A DNA stretch of 64,000 bases, from positions 1,860,001-1,924,000 of the forward strand of contig NZ_JBLKNZ010000001.1 in the NCBI RefSeq assembly GCF_051414115.1. Reading direction: 5' to 3'. Shown here piece by piece: positions 25,899 through 34,681 of the stretch. A program made the position numbers and the translations under genes. Source of the DNA: Halovenus marina. Its GTDB lineage: Archaea; Halobacteriota; Halobacteria; Halobacteriales; Haloarculaceae. The notes beneath the pieces are model-generated. The model did no database searches. It had not been told where the DNA came from and was given only the letters and a program-made list of their open reading frames with translations. Numbering within the stretch: position 1 is the first letter of the stretch; each line of letters starts with the position of its first letter.

Positions 25899-27103
25899 TC
25901 ACTGTCGAGAATCTCTCGCTTTCCTTCGGTGACGTGCAGGTGCTCGACGGACTGGATCTGGCGGTCGAGCGCGGCGAGTTCGTCGCCGTCGTCGGCCCGA
26001 ACGGTGCAGGCAAGTCGACGCTGTTGCGGACGATAAACGGAACACTCGACCCCGACAGCGGAACGGTCACGCTCGACGACACGCCCGTCGGCGAGCAGTC
26101 CGTCCGCGCCGTGAGTCGACAGGTCGGAACCGTCCCGCAGGACACCTCGATGGGATTTGCCTTCACCGTCGAACAGATCGTCGAGATGGGGCGGACGCCA
26201 CATCGCTCCCGATTGGACTGGACGGACGAGGGCGACCCGATCGACCGCGCGCTCGAACGGACTGAGACGGCCGCATTTCGCGACCGGCAGATCGACGAGA
26301 TAAGCGGGGGCCAGCGCCAGCGCGTCATTCTCGCGCGTGCGCTGGCACAGGAACCCGACGCGCTCGTGCTCGACGAACCCACGGCGAGTCTCGACATCAA
26401 CCACCAGATCCGCGTGCTCGAACTGATCACGGAACTCGTCGCTGACGGTAAGGCAGTGCTGGCCGCGATTCACGACCTGGATCTGGCCGCGCGGTACTGC
26501 GACCGAATTGCCGTGCTCGCTGATGGACAGATACGGGCGAACGGCCCGCCGGAGACAGTGCTCGACGACCCGGCACTCGAACGCACGTTCGGAACGGAGA
26601 CGGCGGTGACAGAGAACCCGGTCACGGGAACGCCGACGGTGACGGCGCTCGAAGGCCGAACGAGTCGCGAGGGGCGAGTACACGTGAGCGGTGATGGCGA
26701 GTCGGCGGTCGCGGCGACTCGACGCCTCTGGCGTGCTGGCTTTACCGTATCTGTGGGTCCGGTTCCGGAAGGCAGTGTCCTCGCTCGCACGGCCGCAGCG
26801 TTCGGCATCGAGGCCGTCACCGCGCCGCCGTTTCGACCGCCCGACGGGACCGTCGTGAGCGAAGCCGAGGAACTCGTCGCGGGGAGTGACGTGCTCGTCG
26901 TCGTCGAAGGCGGGAGCGCCGGGGTCGACATCGAGGCGAGCGAACCCACGGAAGCGTACCCGCCCCGGATACGGTTCGCCCCGTCGGCAGCGCAGTCAAG
27001 CGAAAGTCCGGCTATCGCGGGCGACGGTGGCCAGATGGGGACCGTTCGCTCGCTTCCCGAACTCGTCCCGGCGGTCGGCGAGTGTCTCGACGCCGGTCGG
27101 TGA
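25895..27103 (+). CDS. btuD: Cobalamin-type ABC ATPase with a C-terminal extension
   Basis: This protein has 402 residues, whereas bacterial BtuD-like ATPases have about 250. The ATPase core (1-250) has Walker A GPNGAGKST, Q-loop PQDT, signature SGGQRQR, Walker B LVLDEPTASLD and the switch His (AIHDLD). The extra about 150 residues contain a Rossmann-like series of strands (GRVHVSGDGESAVAATRRL, GFTVSVGPVP, SDVLVVVEGG) and may be a regulatory or nucleotide-binding module. I recall a similar length for the Halobacterium protein. It is translationally coupled to btuC. Confidence 0.92.
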   Translation: MITVENLSLSFGDVQVLDGLDLAVERGEFVAVVGPNGAGKSTLLRTINGTLDPDSGTVTLDDTPVGEQSVRAVSRQVGTVPQDTSMGFAFTVEQIVEMGRTPHRSRLDWTDEGDPIDRALERTETAAFRDRQIDEISGGQRQRVILARALAQEPDALVLDEPTASLDINHQIRVLELITELVADGKAVLAAIHDLDLAARYCDRIAVLADGQIRANGPPETVLDDPALERTFGTETAVTENPVTGTPTVTALEGRTSREGRVHVSGDGESAVAATRRLWRAGFTVSVGPVPEGSVLARTAAAFGIEAVTAPPFRPPDGTVVSEAEELVAGSDVLVVVEGGSAGVDIEASEPTEAYPPRIRFAPSAAQSSESPAIAGDGGQMGTVRSLPELVPAVGECLDAGR

Positions 27104-27160
27104 TCCTAACACCGCGAACGAAGCGCGTCATCTAAATACCCACAGGAGAAGTGTGTGGTA

Positions 27161-28561
27161 ATGCGGTTGCGCAGACCTACGCCACGCCTGACGACGCTTC
27201 TCGGTGCAGCAACCGTGGGTGTGTATCTGCTGCTCGTCGTCGGCGCGACGGCGTCGTTCTCCGAGGCCGCCGAGGCTTGCTCGGCCTGGCCCGGCTGTGA
27301 GGGAACGGTCTCCGAACCCGGCGCGCTCGTCGCGCTCGGCCACCGCGCGCTCGCGGCACTGGTCGGGTTACTCGTTCTCCTGACTGCAGCGGTTGCAGTC
27401 CGGTCGAACGCGACACAGCGGGTCAAGGCAACGACGCTGCTCGGATCCGCGCTGTACCCCGGACAGATCGCGGTCGGCGCGCTCGTCGCGACCGGTGGTC
27501 TATCGATCCCGGGAGTTCATCTGCTCGCTGGCGTGACCATCTTCGGAACCTTCCTGCTCGCGCTCGCCTGGCACCTCGAAGCGGAGACCGGCGGTGCCGA
27601 CGAACCGCTCGATCCCGACCCGATCGAACCGGGCGGTTCGGACTCCGAGTCGGACGCCACCCCGGAGGTCGCATTCGCCGACCGGCCCTTCGGTGCGCGT
27701 CTCAAGGCCCGTGTCTGGGCGTACTTCCGGTTGATGAAGCCGCGCCTGATGTGGTTGCTCTGTCTGGTGGCCGCCGCGGGGATGGCACTCGCCGCAGGCC
27801 CGGCGCTCTCAGTGGAGACCATCGTGTTCACGCTCGGCGGTGGCGTCCTCTCTATCGGCGCGAGCGGAACCTTCAACCACGTGCTCGAACGTGACCGCGA
27901 CAAGAAGATGTCCCGGACCAGCGACCGTCCGGTCGCAACCTACCAGATCCCGGTCCGGAACGCGCTCGCCTTTGGATTCGCCCTCACCGCGCTGTCGATT
28001 GCAGTCTTTCTGCAGGTCAATCCGCTCACGGCGGCGCTTGGCTTTCTCGCCATCCTCTTTTACAGTATCGTCTACACGCTGGTACTCAAGCCGAACACGG
28101 TCCAGAACACGGTCATCGGCGGCGCGGCAGGCGCGTTGCCAGCACTGATCGGCTGGGCGGCTGTGACCGGACGAATCGGAGTCGCCGGAGTTGCGCTGGC
28201 CGGGTTGATCTTCGTCTGGACGCCAGCGCACTTCTACAACCTCGCCCTGGCGTACAAGGAAGATTACGCCCGCGGCGGCTTCCCGATGATGCCCGTCGTG
28301 CGGGGCGAGACGACGACGCGCAAGCACATCCTGCTGTGGCTCGGTGCGACCCTCGCGGCGATGAGCGCGCTCATCTGGCTGGCCGACCTGGGCTGGCTGG
28401 CCGCGACGACGACGGTCGCAGTCGGCGCAGTGTTCCTGTGGGCCGTCGTGCAGTTGCACCGCGAGCGCACCGAAGCCGCCGCGTTCAGAGCGTTCCATGC
28501 CTCGAACGCCTATCTCGGCCTCGTCCTCGTCGCAATCGTCGTCGACGCGCTGACCGTGTGA
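27161..28561 (+). CDS. ctaB: CtaA-like domain fused to protohaem IX farnesyltransferase
   Basis: This 466-residue membrane protein has an N-terminal 4-helix part (about 1-140: GHRALAALVG, GLSIPGVHLLAGVTIFG) resembling half of haem A synthase, with two conserved His. An acidic linker (about 142-175) follows, then UbiA/CtaB helices. The prenyltransferase motif NHVLERDRDKKMSR gives the Asp-rich metal site, and YTLVLKPNTVQN with FVWTPAHFYNLAL are CtaB hallmarks. It should convert haem B to haem O for terminal oxidases. The box TCTAAATA (27130-27137) is 27 nt before ATG 27161. Confidence 0.92.
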   Translation: MRLRRPTPRLTTLLGAATVGVYLLLVVGATASFSEAAEACSAWPGCEGTVSEPGALVALGHRALAALVGLLVLLTAAVAVRSNATQRVKATTLLGSALYPGQIAVGALVATGGLSIPGVHLLAGVTIFGTFLLALAWHLEAETGGADEPLDPDPIEPGGSDSESDATPEVAFADRPFGARLKARVWAYFRLMKPRLMWLLCLVAAAGMALAAGPALSVETIVFTLGGGVLSIGASGTFNHVLERDRDKKMSRTSDRPVATYQIPVRNALAFGFALTALSIAVFLQVNPLTAALGFLAILFYSIVYTLVLKPNTVQNTVIGGAAGALPALIGWAAVTGRIGVAGVALAGLIFVWTPAHFYNLALAYKEDYARGGFPMMPVVRGETTTRKHILLWLGATLAAMSALIWLADLGWLAATTTVAVGAVFLWAVVQLHRERTEAAAFRAFHASNAYLGLVLVAIVVDALTV

Positions 28562-28613
28562 GGACAGACTCTCGCTCCCAAGATTGTTACTTCCCGCCCG
28601 ACAACCGGCTGGT

Positions 28614-28841
28614 ATGACCGAAGTCGAAATCGAGTACTGCGTGCCGTGTGGCTTCCGTGACCGAGCGCTCGACGTCCAGCAGGCGATTCTGACTGGACTC
28701 GAGACCGAACTCGACTCCGTATCGCTCGTGATGGGCGACCACGGGATTTTCCAGGTGCGCGCGGACGGGAACGTGGTCTACGACAAGGAAGAAAACGGAC
28801 TCGACGTGGACGACATCGTTCGGGAGATCCGAGCGCAGTGA
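28614..28841 (+). CDS. SelT/SelW-like thioredoxin-fold protein (Rdx family)
   Basis: This 75-residue protein has the redox motif C9-V-P-C12 directly after the first strand (EVEIEYC), then a helix, DHGIFQVRADGN and DDIVREIRAQ. This is the SelW/SelT/SelH-like Rdx domain with Cys in place of selenocysteine. A redox role is inferred. It lies between ctaB and the ABC exporter, and may support cytochrome or metal-centre assembly, but that is only context. Confidence 0.85.
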   Translation: MTEVEIEYCVPCGFRDRALDVQQAILTGLETELDSVSLVMGDHGIFQVRADGNVVYDKEENGLDVDDIVREIRAQ

Positions 28842-28894
28842 ATTTCGCAGACTGGTATCGAATGGCCTTTGCCTGACCGTCCGAATCCTCTCCT

Positions 28895-29842
28895 ATGGAT
28901 ACCCTCGTGGCCGAGAACGTCTCGCGGCGATACGGCGAGACGGTCGCGCTGGATGGCGTCTCGCTGTCAGTCACCGAGGGGGAGATTTTCGCGCTGGTCG
29001 GGCCGAACGGCGCGGGCAAGACCACGCTCGTTCGGGCGCTCACCGGGACGACAGACGCCGAGGGGACTGTTCGATTGTGGGGCGAGGGACCGAGGGCGGT
29101 AAACCGCGAGCGGATCGGGCTACTTCCACAGGAGTTCGACCCGCCGTCGCGACTCACGGCGCGAGAACTGGTCGAGTACTACGGTGGACTGTACGACGAG
29201 GCCAGACCGGTCGACGACGTACTCGAATCGGTCGGCATGGACGGCGACGACGACACCTACTACGAGAACCTCTCGGGTGGGCAAAAACGCCGGACGTGTG
29301 TCGCGACAGCGCTGGTCAACGACCCGGACCTGCTGGTGCTCGACGAACCGACGACCGGCATCGACCCGGCCGGACGACGGACGCTGTGGAATCTGATCGA
29401 GGGGCTCGCAGACGAAGGGACGACTGTCTTCATCACCACCCACTACATGGAGGAGGCGCGCCGCCTCGCTGACAGAGTGGGCCTGCTCGCGGACGGCCGC
29501 CTCGTCGCTGTCGACTCGCCCGAACGACTCATCGCTGACCACGGCGGCGAGAGTCTGCTCGTCATCGAGGGTGAATTCATCCCGGCAGTCACCGATCGGC
29601 TCACACACGAAGCAGCAGTCACAGACGGAGAACTGCTGATCCAGAACGTGTCGCCCGAAGATATCGGCGATGTCATCGACCGACTCACCGACGCGGGCGT
29701 TTCCTATCAGTCGTTGACGTGGCGAGAGCCTGATCTGGAGGACGTGTATCTGGAACTGACCGATTCGAGCGTCGGTCGGACGGCGACAGAGCGGGACGTA
29801 CCCGCCGGGGACGTCGCGGAAGCTGAGGTGGAAAGCCAGTGA
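28895..29842 (+). CDS. ABC-2 exporter ATP-binding protein
   Basis: This 315-residue protein has an ATPase core with Walker A GPNGAGKTT, signature LSGGQKRR, Walker B LLVLDEPTTGID and switch His (TTHYMEE). The C-terminal about 90 residues (ESLLVIEGEF, SLTWREPDLEDVYLELT) are the domain typical of NatA/CcmA-like ABC-2 exporters. It overlaps the permease gene by 4 nt. Placement right after ctaB suggests a role in respiratory-complex assembly or copper/haem export, unproven. Confidence 0.91.
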   Translation: MDTLVAENVSRRYGETVALDGVSLSVTEGEIFALVGPNGAGKTTLVRALTGTTDAEGTVRLWGEGPRAVNRERIGLLPQEFDPPSRLTARELVEYYGGLYDEARPVDDVLESVGMDGDDDTYYENLSGGQKRRTCVATALVNDPDLLVLDEPTTGIDPAGRRTLWNLIEGLADEGTTVFITTHYMEEARRLADRVGLLADGRLVAVDSPERLIADHGGESLLVIEGEFIPAVTDRLTHEAAVTDGELLIQNVSPEDIGDVIDRLTDAGVSYQSLTWREPDLEDVYLELTDSSVGRTATERDVPAGDVAEAEVESQ

Positions 29843-30627
29843 GTCGCCTCGAGCGGATCACAGCGAGTACGCGAGCGGGCTGGCACAGCTTTCTGCGCCG
29901 ACGGACGGCCGTGTTTTTCACCTTCTTCTTCCCGGCGATACTGGTCGTCATCTTCGGCGTGCTCGTCGGGACACAGCCGACCGACGGCGGGCTGTTTTCG
30001 GAACCCGCAGGCTGGTACGTCGCGGGGTACATCGGGGTCGTCGTCCTGTTCACGCCGCTCTCGCGCGTTGGCAGCGAGGTTGCGCGCCACAGGGAGGGGA
30101 GCCAGTTCGAGAAACTCGCGACGACGCCGCTGCGGCGCTGGGAGTGGCTGCTGGCACAGACGCTCGTCAACACCGTCGTCATCGGCCTCGCGACACTGCT
30201 TTTGGTGGGTCTGCTCTTCGCTGGAACGAGCCTGAGCGTTCCGCTGTCAGCCGAGTTGCTGCTCGTCGTGCCGTTCATCGTCGTCGGCGTCGCGCTCTTC
30301 TGTGCGATCGGTGCAATCCTCGGCAGTCTCGTCGACTCACGGGACGGCGTCGTCGCCGCGAGCAACGGGCTGGCGCTCCCGCTGCTCTTTCTCTCCGAGA
30401 CGTTCGTCCCGGCAGAGATGCTGCCCGAGTGGCTGCCACTCGAACTCTCGCCGCTGACGTACTTCTCACGTGGTGTCCGGACGGTGACGCACGAACAGGT
30501 TCCAGCAGGGGGAGCCATCTTCGACTGGTGGCCGCCGACGAGCCCCGTTCTGAACCTGGCCGTCCTGTCGGTGCTCGCACTCGTCACGTTCGTCGTCGCC
30601 GCAGTGTTGCTTCCACAGACAGATTGA
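29839..30627 (+). CDS. ABC-2 type permease
   Basis: This 262-residue permease starts with GTG overlapping the ATPase stop (GTGA, 29839-29842). It has six membrane helices: TAVFFTFFFPAILVVIFGVL, then the ABC-2 core with FEKLATTPLRRWEWLLAQ as the coupling region and PLLFLSETFVPAEMLPEWL before the last helices. It pairs with the preceding ATPase. The substrate is unknown. Confidence 0.9.
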   Translation: MSRLERITASTRAGWHSFLRRRTAVFFTFFFPAILVVIFGVLVGTQPTDGGLFSEPAGWYVAGYIGVVVLFTPLSRVGSEVARHREGSQFEKLATTPLRRWEWLLAQTLVNTVVIGLATLLLVGLLFAGTSLSVPLSAELLLVVPFIVVGVALFCAIGAILGSLVDSRDGVVAASNGLALPLLFLSETFVPAEMLPEWLPLELSPLTYFSRGVRTVTHEQVPAGGAIFDWWPPTSPVLNLAVLSVLALVTFVVAAVLLPQTD

Positions 30628-30677
30628 CTGGTCGTCGAGATGCCCGGGAGATAAGCGAACGGCTTAAGAATGGACCG

Positions 30678-32351
30678 ATGCTCCGGCCCGACAAGGACGT
30701 GAGTCAGGGCTCGACAGACGACGTCGAGGACGGTGAACACGACGTCGAGAAGATCGAAGGCGATGTCGAAGACGGTGAACGCGACGTCGATGAGAACGAA
30801 GACGATGTCGAAGACGGCGAGCGCGACGTCGATGAGAACGAAGACGACATCGGGGACGACGAACGCGAAGCGCTGGTGACGATTGCACGAGGGGCAGTCG
30901 TCACGTCGGGCGGCGTCTCGGCGCATCGAGTGCTGACGACCGCGACGGAGTTCATTCTCGCGCGTGGACTCGGCCCGCTCGCATACGGTGTGTACGCGCT
31001 CGCCTGGCGAATCTCGCAACTACTCGTTCGGGTCGTCACTTTCGGGAGTGTCCCGACGCTTCAGCGCTTTCTGCCGTCGGCGAACGACTCCGGCGAGCAG
31101 TCCCGGCTCACCGGACTGGCGTACGCGACGACAGTCGCCTTCGGTGCGCTCATCGCGCTCCTCGTCTGGCTGACCGCTCGGTGGATCAACGACCACACCG
31201 TCTCACATCCGGACTTTCCGCTGACGCTGGGGCTGTTCGGGACGCTAGTCGGTCTCGTCGGCCTGTTGATGGTCACGGCCGCAATCTTTCGCGCAATCGG
31301 GTCGGCACGCGGTGAGGTGCTTTTCAACAAACTGCTGCGTCCGGGTGCGAGACTCGTGGGTGCCGTCGTCGCGCTTTCGCTCGGATTCTCCGTCGTCGGC
31401 GTCACCGGAACCATCGTGGTCTGTACATTCGCGTTCGTCGTCGTCGGTGTGCCAGTCTCCGTTCGGGTGACCGGTATCGTTCCGCGGATCAGAGGCATCC
31501 GCGGTGAGGTGCGCCGGTTTTACAATCACGCCGGGCCGGTCGCGATGAGCAGTCTCGGCAAGATATTCCAGAACCGGATCGACCTCATCATGGTCGGGGC
31601 CATGCTCACTGCCGTCAGCGCAGGAGTGTATAATGTGGTGCTCGTCCTCGTCTCGATAGCGTGGATCCCGCTTCGGTCGTACAATCAACTCCTGCCGCCA
31701 GTCGCATCCGACCTGTATTCCAGCGGCCGGATCAGTGTCCTCAACAACGTGTACACGTCGGTGACGAGGCAGGTGGTCACCGCTGTTCTGCCCTTTCTCG
31801 CGCTGTTTGCGGTGTTCGGAGAGCAGTTGCTCGGCGTCTTCGGATCGACCTACACCGCCGGGTACGGTGCCCTGCTCGTCTACCTCGGTGGCGTCTTCGT
31901 CGGACACGCTGTCGGCGCAACGGGGTGGCTGTTGATCATGACGGACCACCAGTACGCCCGGATGGCACTCGACTGGCTGCTCGCCGTACTCAATATCGTG
32001 CTGACCTATCTGTTCATTCGCCAGTTCGGACTCGTCGGCGCTGCGCTCGGCACGTCGCTCGCGATCGCGGTGCAAAACAGCCTGCAGGTGCTCTTGCTCC
32101 GCCGGTTCGAGGGGCTGTGGCCGTTCGACCGAAGCTTCCTCACGCCGCTCGGCGCCGGGATGGTCATGGCCGCAGTGATGCTCGCCGCGCGGCAGACCCT
32201 CGCGGGCCCCCTCGCCGTCGCTGTCGGTGCCGTCGTCGGCGTCCTCGCCTACGTCGGATCGCTCCTCGTTCTCGGCGTCGACCCGCGGGACCGACTCGTC
32301 GTCGACGAACTCGTCGCGCGCTATCGCGGTGTGCTCGTGGATTGGCTGTGA
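30678..32351 (+). CDS. Polysaccharide/lipid-linked oligosaccharide flippase (MATE/MOP-type)
   Basis: From ATG 30678 the protein has 557 residues, with 14 predicted helices from about residue 65 onward. ARGLGPLAYGVYALAWRISQL and QNRIDLIMVGAMLTAVSAGVYN are typical of Wzx-like flippases that move undecaprenyl- or dolichol-linked glycans. Before the first helix there is a negatively charged segment made of 14-residue repeats (about 16-62). A GTG at 30699 is an alternative start, about 32 nt after a CTTAAG box, which would remove 7 residues. No glycosyltransferase is adjacent. Confidence 0.87.
   Translation: MLRPDKDVSQGSTDDVEDGEHDVEKIEGDVEDGERDVDENEDDVEDGERDVDENEDDIGDDEREALVTIARGAVVTSGGVSAHRVLTTATEFILARGLGPLAYGVYALAWRISQLLVRVVTFGSVPTLQRFLPSANDSGEQSRLTGLAYATTVAFGALIALLVWLTARWINDHTVSHPDFPLTLGLFGTLVGLVGLLMVTAAIFRAIGSARGEVLFNKLLRPGARLVGAVVALSLGFSVVGVTGTIVVCTFAFVVVGVPVSVRVTGIVPRIRGIRGEVRRFYNHAGPVAMSSLGKIFQNRIDLIMVGAMLTAVSAGVYNVVLVLVSIAWIPLRSYNQLLPPVASDLYSSGRISVLNNVYTSVTRQVVTAVLPFLALFAVFGEQLLGVFGSTYTAGYGALLVYLGGVFVGHAVGATGWLLIMTDHQYARMALDWLLAVLNIVLTYLFIRQFGLVGAALGTSLAIAVQNSLQVLLLRRFEGLWPFDRSFLTPLGAGMVMAAVMLAARQTLAGPLAVAVGAVVGVLAYVGSLLVLGVDPRDRLVVDELVARYRGVLVDWL
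30723..30848 (+). repeat. Three 42-bp in-frame repeats coding an acidic segment of the flippase
   Basis: Copies at 30723-30764, 30765-30806 and 30807-30848 each encode a 14-residue unit. The second and third are identical at protein level (VEDGERDVDENEDD); the first is diverged. A partial fourth copy follows. The unit is a multiple of 3, so copy number can change without frameshift. Confidence 0.85.
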
Positions 32352-32421
32352 GTTGCTGACGATCACGGCCCAGATCCCTCGTCTCCGTTCGTTCGCTGGC
32401 CTCTCCGTGGCCCGTCATCGG

Positions 32422-33069
32422 TCACGAGAGGTCAGGGATCAGTTCCCCCACAGAGACCGGAGCGAGCGCGAGGATCAGCAGCGCGTCCCGGGGCTCCGAG
32501 GCGTAGACGTGGTTCAACAGCAGGTAGGTGACGATGCCCAGAAAGAGACTGAGAATCCACGCGCTGGCGGCGATCCGTCCGACCTGGGCCTTTCGTGTCT
32601 CTGTCAGCTCGGAGGGCGAGTGAGTGAGTCCAAGCAAGACGACATAGAGCACGACGGGAACGGAGACGACCGAGAGCACGATGTGGATCGCGAGCATGAT
32701 CAGATAGACGATTGTCACCAGATCGGGAGCGATGATCGACTTCTCGGTGCCGCCGCCGATTTTGAGCAGGTAGACGACCAGAAAGAGGAGGATGAGGACG
32801 AACGCGGTCACCATCGCGGCGCGGTGTCGCTCGTAGTCGCCGTCTTTGATGTAGTAAACGCCGAGTACCAGCGCAGTCAGCGCCGTCGTGTTGATCGCAG
32901 CGATGAGATGCGAGAGCAGATTGACCGTCGACTGCGAGAGGTCGGGATAGATGTTCAAGACGCCCGCAAATGTCCCGATCACGAGCGCGTAGCCGATCAC
33001 GCTCAACACTGCCGTCACCGTAATTGGCCGCGCCCGAATCGTCTGTCTGACTCGCCCTGTCGCTGCCAT
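32422..33069 (-). CDS. DUF420 membrane protein
   Basis: From ATG 33069 the protein has 215 residues and six helices. The conserved polar residues LLSHLIAAINTTALTALVLG, KDGDYERHRAAM and the helix-embedded LAIHIVLS give three histidines that may bind haem or metal. DUF420 proteins resemble cytochrome-oxidase assembly factors of the CtaG/Cox15 neighbourhood type, but the role is unproven. It is monocistronic and convergent with the flippase. Confidence 0.82.
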   Translation of the reverse strand: MAATGRVRQTIRARPITVTAVLSVIGYALVIGTFAGVLNIYPDLSQSTVNLLSHLIAAINTTALTALVLGVYYIKDGDYERHRAAMVTAFVLILLFLVVYLLKIGGGTEKSIIAPDLVTIVYLIMLAIHIVLSVVSVPVVLYVVLLGLTHSPSELTETRKAQVGRIAASAWILSLFLGIVTYLLLNHVYASEPRDALLILALAPVSVGELIPDLS

Positions 33070-33182
33070 ATCCGACACTCGGGGTTGACGGATAAATCGG
33101 CTTTGGATCCGCGGCAGTGGCCAAACCAGTTTGGCGGTGTATTCGTTGTCACGAGGACAGTACGTACATTCGAGCTAAGTTA

Positions 33183-34658
33183 ATGTCTCGGAGAGAGGAC
33201 AGTACGAACGCCGGATCCGGGTCTGGGGTCGACGTCGACCTAGACAGCATTCCCGACGCTGTCGTGATAGCGAACTCCGACACCGGTCGCATCGTCGAGG
33301 CGAACACCGCTGCCGGTGCACTATTTCACTGCCAGCCCGCGGAACTCGTCGGCCGCCACCAGTCGGAGCTACACCCATCTAACCACGGTGACTACGAGGA
33401 GGCGTTTCGACGAGCGATCGACGGGCAGCGAGTGAACCGGCTCCAGACTGGCGAGCCGCTGTACATCGAAACGCTCGACGAGCGGCACGTACCGGTCGAG
33501 ATCAACGCGAAGCGGCTGCATACGTCGGAGGGCGTACTCGTCCTGGGTGTGTTCCGTGAGGTGACCGACCAGCTGGATCGCGAACGCCGCCTGGAATCGG
33601 CAACTAGCCGACTCGAAACCCTTCTCGACGCACTCCCGGTTCCGGTCGCCGTGCTCGACGTCGACGGCACCGTCGAGCGCTGGAACCGGGCTGCCGAGGC
33701 GACGTTCGGCTACGCCGCCGAGTCGGTTCTCGGCCGGTCGTATCCGCTCTTTCTCGAAGACGAGGAGTTCGACGAGCTGTTCGAGCAGGTTCTCAACGGC
33801 GGGATCCTCGACGGCTACGAGACAGCCCATCGGGCGCAGGACGGGTCACGGGTGCCCGTCGAACTGTACGCCCGGCCGATCTACGAAAACGGCACGTTCT
33901 CGGGGATCGCTGGGGCGGCAATCGACCTCTCAGAGCGACAGCATCGCGAGCAACAACTCGACGTCCTCCACCGCGTACTGCGGCACAATCTGCGAAACGA
34001 ACTAACAGTCATCCGAGGCTGGGCTCAACAGCTCGATCCCGTGAGTTCTCACGAACGGAACGCAGTCGAGACGATCAGCGCAGCCAGCGACCGCCTGCAG
34101 GCGTTGAGTGAGGAAGCGAGCCGGATCCGAACTGGTCTCACTGACGACGTACAGCAGACCGATTCGCTGTCGATCCCGACGGCCGTGTCGCGCCTGTCCG
34201 AGCACGTGACCGAATGGGAACCGGCAACGACGATGACAGTCGAGCGGTCGGGACCGGGTGCGGTGCCCCGCCGCGGGGTGCAGGCTGTGTCCCAGTTGTT
34301 CGACAGCGTGTCGAGTCATGCAGACGAATCGACGCTCGAACTGACCATCGAGACCCACAGTCAGTATCTGCTTTTGGAACTGACAGCCGACGCACCCGTA
34401 CTCCCTGCCGGAGAGCGGACGCTCATCGAGACCGGGAGTGAAACGGCGCTGGAACACGGCAGCGACCTGGCGGTCGCTCAGGCGTACCTGGGGATACAGT
34501 CGGTCGGCGGGGAGATAACGATCGCAGACGCCACTGACGCACCACCTGCCAGCAGACTCTCCGTCGAATTGCCACAGACCGATGTCGACGCCAGCCCAGC
34601 ACGAGGTGGGATCGACACCGGCGACTCCGCAGACGGGCCGATCACAGAAGATATATAG
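33183..34658 (+). CDS. PAS-PAS sensor with phosphoacceptor motif and degenerate kinase domain
   Basis: From ATG 33183 the protein has 491 residues. PAS domains span about 20-130 and 145-265. The HisKA-like motif LRHNLRNELTVIRGW is intact, including the His. The following domain aligns by pattern with a haloarchaeal HATPase but has lost its catalytic motifs: the N box reads QLFDSVSSHA without the key Asn, the G1 motif DxGxGIP reads DAPVLP, and the G2 Gly-rich motif reads GSDLAVAQ. I infer an inactive kinase that may act as phosphate acceptor, dimer partner or decoy. Its last codons overlap the TATA box of the downstream pump. Confidence 0.82.
   Translation: MSRREDSTNAGSGSGVDVDLDSIPDAVVIANSDTGRIVEANTAAGALFHCQPAELVGRHQSELHPSNHGDYEEAFRRAIDGQRVNRLQTGEPLYIETLDERHVPVEINAKRLHTSEGVLVLGVFREVTDQLDRERRLESATSRLETLLDALPVPVAVLDVDGTVERWNRAAEATFGYAAESVLGRSYPLFLEDEEFDELFEQVLNGGILDGYETAHRAQDGSRVPVELYARPIYENGTFSGIAGAAIDLSERQHREQQLDVLHRVLRHNLRNELTVIRGWAQQLDPVSSHERNAVETISAASDRLQALSEEASRIRTGLTDDVQQTDSLSIPTAVSRLSEHVTEWEPATTMTVERSGPGAVPRRGVQAVSQLFDSVSSHADESTLELTIETHSQYLLLELTADAPVLPAGERTLIETGSETALEHGSDLAVAQAYLGIQSVGGEITIADATDAPPASRLSVELPQTDVDASPARGGIDTGDSADGPITEDI
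34650..34656 (+). promoter_or_regulatory. TATA box of the leader ORF/RND pump transcript
   Basis: GATATATA-type sequence overlaps the last codons and stop of the PAS sensor gene. It is centred about 28 nt before ATG 34682, so the transcript should begin at or just before that ATG. Confidence 0.6.
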
Positions 34659-34661
34659 GCC

Positions 34662-34677
34662 CTGAATGAACATTCAG
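34662..34677. promoter_or_regulatory. Palindromic operator upstream of the RND pump
   Basis: CTGAATG-AA-CATTCAG is a perfect 7-bp inverted repeat with 2-bp centre, placed between the TATA box and the predicted transcription start. A bound repressor would block initiation. The shape resembles TetR-type operators seen near exporter genes, but no TetR gene lies nearby in this window. Confidence 0.7.
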
Positions 34678-34681
34678 TAAT

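Noticed and set aside
30144..30677. Upstream part of the flippase frame
   Set aside because: It overlaps the ABC-2 permease in another frame and is Arg-rich without membrane helices; translation is taken from 30678.
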